A stretch of DNA of 16,259 nucleotides, from the NCBI GenBank assembly GCA_964561165.1, contig CAZLOJ010000027.1, forward strand, positions 1 through 16,259. The letters are read 5' to 3'. A program made the translations under genes and the position numbers. Source of the DNA: IMCC26077 sp964561165 (GTDB taxonomy: Bacteria > Actinomycetota > Actinomycetes > Nanopelagicales > Nanopelagicaceae). This document shows, piece by piece, positions 15,667-16,259 of this stretch. The notes beneath the pieces are model-generated. The model worked only from the letters and a program-made list of their open reading frames with translations, ran no database searches and had not been told where the DNA came from. Position 1 is the first letter of the stretch, and each line of letters begins with the position of its first letter.

Positions 15667-15678
15667 CAATTTGTTACC
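15662..15678. promoter_or_regulatory. Perfect palindromic operator, 8-1-8
   Basis: GGTAACAA-T-TTGTTACC is a perfect inverted repeat of 17 bases, located between the mutarotase-like gene and the binding-protein gene, overlapping the proposed -35 box. It is A/T-rich in the centre with no loop, so it is a protein-binding site rather than a terminator. Odd-length palindromes of this kind suit dimeric repressors such as LacI- or GntR-type proteins. It does not match the repeats beside the IclR-type gene, so a second regulator encoded elsewhere is possible. Confidence 0.65.
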
Positions 15679-15688
15679 AGTCCCTTTG

Positions 15689-16033
15689 CTAGTCGAGTCG
15701 GAAGACCAACTCTTCGCATGGGTGGATTTTCAATGGATCGGTTGGCGGGCCTTCGGGCGGCCAGATGAACGCATCCTTCATCTTGTCCCCAATTTCTGCG
15801 GAGTACCGCTCATAGACATCTTTCCTGGCAAACATCTTTTTCCTGGATTCATCCCAGTTCTCAGACTCGACGTACCCGATAATCAGCCCGTCAGGCATCA
15901 TATATATAGAGTAATTCTTCCAGCCGGCGTCGCTGAGCGCCTGGCGGTAGTAATCAGGTATGGCCGCATGGGTTTCGCGATAATCATTAATTCGGTCTGG
16001 TTTTACCCGAAGCGTCCAGCAGATTCTGTCCAC
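15689..16033 (-). CDS. L-rhamnose-mutarotase-family protein, diverged
   Basis: A 114-residue dimeric alpha-beta-barrel protein of the COG3254 family, which interconverts alpha and beta anomers of L-rhamnose. Y18 and H22 sit exactly at the catalytic positions of E. coli RhaM, and the family features NYSIYMMPDGLIIGYVE and the terminal EELVFRLD are present. However, the conserved WPE after the His is replaced (HAAIPDYY), and the double Trp of RhaM (QRWWKYM) becomes ERYSAEI. It is also about ten residues longer before the C-terminus. It starts at a GTG (16033) with GGAG seven bases upstream. It lies directly upstream of the transporter operon, separated by the palindromic operator. A related deoxy sugar may therefore be the substrate. 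Confidence 0.82.
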   Translation of the reverse strand: MDRICWTLRVKPDRINDYRETHAAIPDYYRQALSDAGWKNYSIYMMPDGLIIGYVESENWDESRKKMFARKDVYERYSAEIGDKMKDAFIWPPEGPPTDPLKIHPCEELVFRLD

Positions 16034-16102
16034 GGCCTAACTCCTTCAACTCTGGTTCTGTTTATAAATTTTTTTCGGCTATATCTCCTTTCACGATACT
16101 AC

Positions 16103-16135
16103 AAAAAATGGCCCACGAGAACGTAGGCCTTTTTT
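16103..16135. terminator. Rho-independent terminator, possibly bidirectional
   Basis: A hairpin with GGCC arms (16110-16113 and 16126-16129), an inner ACG/CGT stem and an AGAA loop. It is flanked by an A-run on the left (16103-16108) and a T-run on the right (16130-16135). Read on the minus strand it gives GGCC-hairpin-GGCCATTTTTT, a standard terminator placed just after the stop of the right-edge gene. It separates that gene from the mutarotase-like gene. Confidence 0.8.
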
Positions 16136-16147
16136 CGCTGTTCATAT

Positions 16148-16259
16148 TTACGGAAGCGGGCTATGAATCCCGTTATTCCATTTGTCATATTGGGCAGCTA
16201 GAGCGCGAAAGCGCGAAATTTCCGATTCCTTCGACTGATCGTGCCTCAGGTAGCTTGCT
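16148..16259 (-). CDS. C-terminal fragment of an unidentified protein, cut by the window edge
   Basis: A minus-strand frame enters at the right edge and stops at TAA (16150-16148) after 36 residues. It reads as a charged helical tail, SKESEISRFRALAAQYDKWN, followed by NGIHSPLP. The other two minus frames close earlier or look unprotein-like, and a terminator follows 13 bases after the stop, so it is probably the real end of a gene. An ALxxxYxxW-type tail near the C-terminus is seen in some sulfatases, which would fit a sugar-scavenging locus, but this is a guess from a short tail. Confidence 0.6.
   Translation of the reverse strand, partial: ASYLRHDQSKESEISRFRALAAQYDKWNNGIHSPLP

Noticed and set aside
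15662..15678. The palindrome as a transcription terminator for the mutarotase-like gene
   Set aside because: It has a one-base centre, A/T-rich inner pairs and no U-run after it on the minus strand. An operator is the better reading.
16151..16180. A tRNA T-arm-like string (GCGGGCTATGAATCCCGT)
   Set aside because: There is no matching acceptor, D or anticodon stem in the surrounding bases, and the stretch is explained by the coding tail on the minus strand.
1..16259. CRISPR arrays, insertion sequences, tRNA/rRNA genes, riboswitches
   Set aside because: I saw no regularly spaced repeats, transposase-like proteins or terminal inverted repeats, and no RNA gene signatures. The intergenic spaces are all short and are described individually.

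Overview
This window holds one long minus-strand gene cluster for uptake and oxidative breakdown of a sugar, most likely L-rhamnose or a related 6-deoxy sugar. Convergent to it lies an IclR-type regulator. The text contains two 100-N scaffold gaps, and one is flanked by a duplicated 55-bp end, so this is a draft, probably metagenome-derived, assembly. The host looks like a free-living heterotroph with balanced base composition (not counted). The sugar ABC transporter has no ATPase gene beside it, and Actinobacteria often share one such ATPase between transporters. This fits a low-GC, perhaps aquatic, actinobacterium, but the assignment is weak.

Layout by coordinate: (1) 1-454, an SDR dehydrogenase on the minus strand, cut by the left edge. 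(2) 455-622, a divergent promoter region with inverted repeats. (3) 623-1369, the IclR regulator on the plus strand, whose stop overlaps that of the last cluster gene. (4) 1362-15524, thirteen minus-strand genes read from high to low coordinates: substrate-binding protein, two permeases, Gfo/Idh oxidoreductase, VOC protein, galactonate-dehydratase-like enolase-superfamily enzyme, D-2-hydroxyacid-type dehydrogenase, amidohydrolase (lactonase-like), ABM-domain protein, FAH-family hydrolase, aldehyde dehydrogenase, MFS transporter, SDR dehydrogenase and L-rhamnonate dehydratase. From the Gfo/Idh gene onward most neighbours overlap by 1-4 bases or lie within about 10 bases, so they are very probably co-transcribed and translationally coupled. 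(5) 15525-15688, a leader with a promoter and a perfect 8+1+8 palindromic operator. (6) 15689-16033, a diverged L-rhamnose-mutarotase-family gene. (7) 16103-16135, a terminator. (8) 16148-16259, the C-terminus of an unidentified gene running off the right edge.

A working model follows. The ABC system imports the sugar and the mutarotase-like protein may equilibrate its anomers. A dehydrogenase (Gfo/Idh or SDR) oxidises it to a lactone, which the amidohydrolase opens. The enolase-superfamily dehydratases make a 2-keto-3-deoxy acid, an SDR oxidises that to a 2,4-diketo acid, and the FAH-family enzyme cleaves it, giving pyruvate plus lactate in the known L-rhamnose version of this route. No sugar kinase, isomerase or class I/II aldolase is visible, which favours this non-phosphorylated diketo-hydrolase route. 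The second dehydratase, VOC, ABM and hydroxyacid-dehydrogenase genes are not needed for plain L-rhamnose, so the substrate may be a modified or different deoxy sugar or a mixture.
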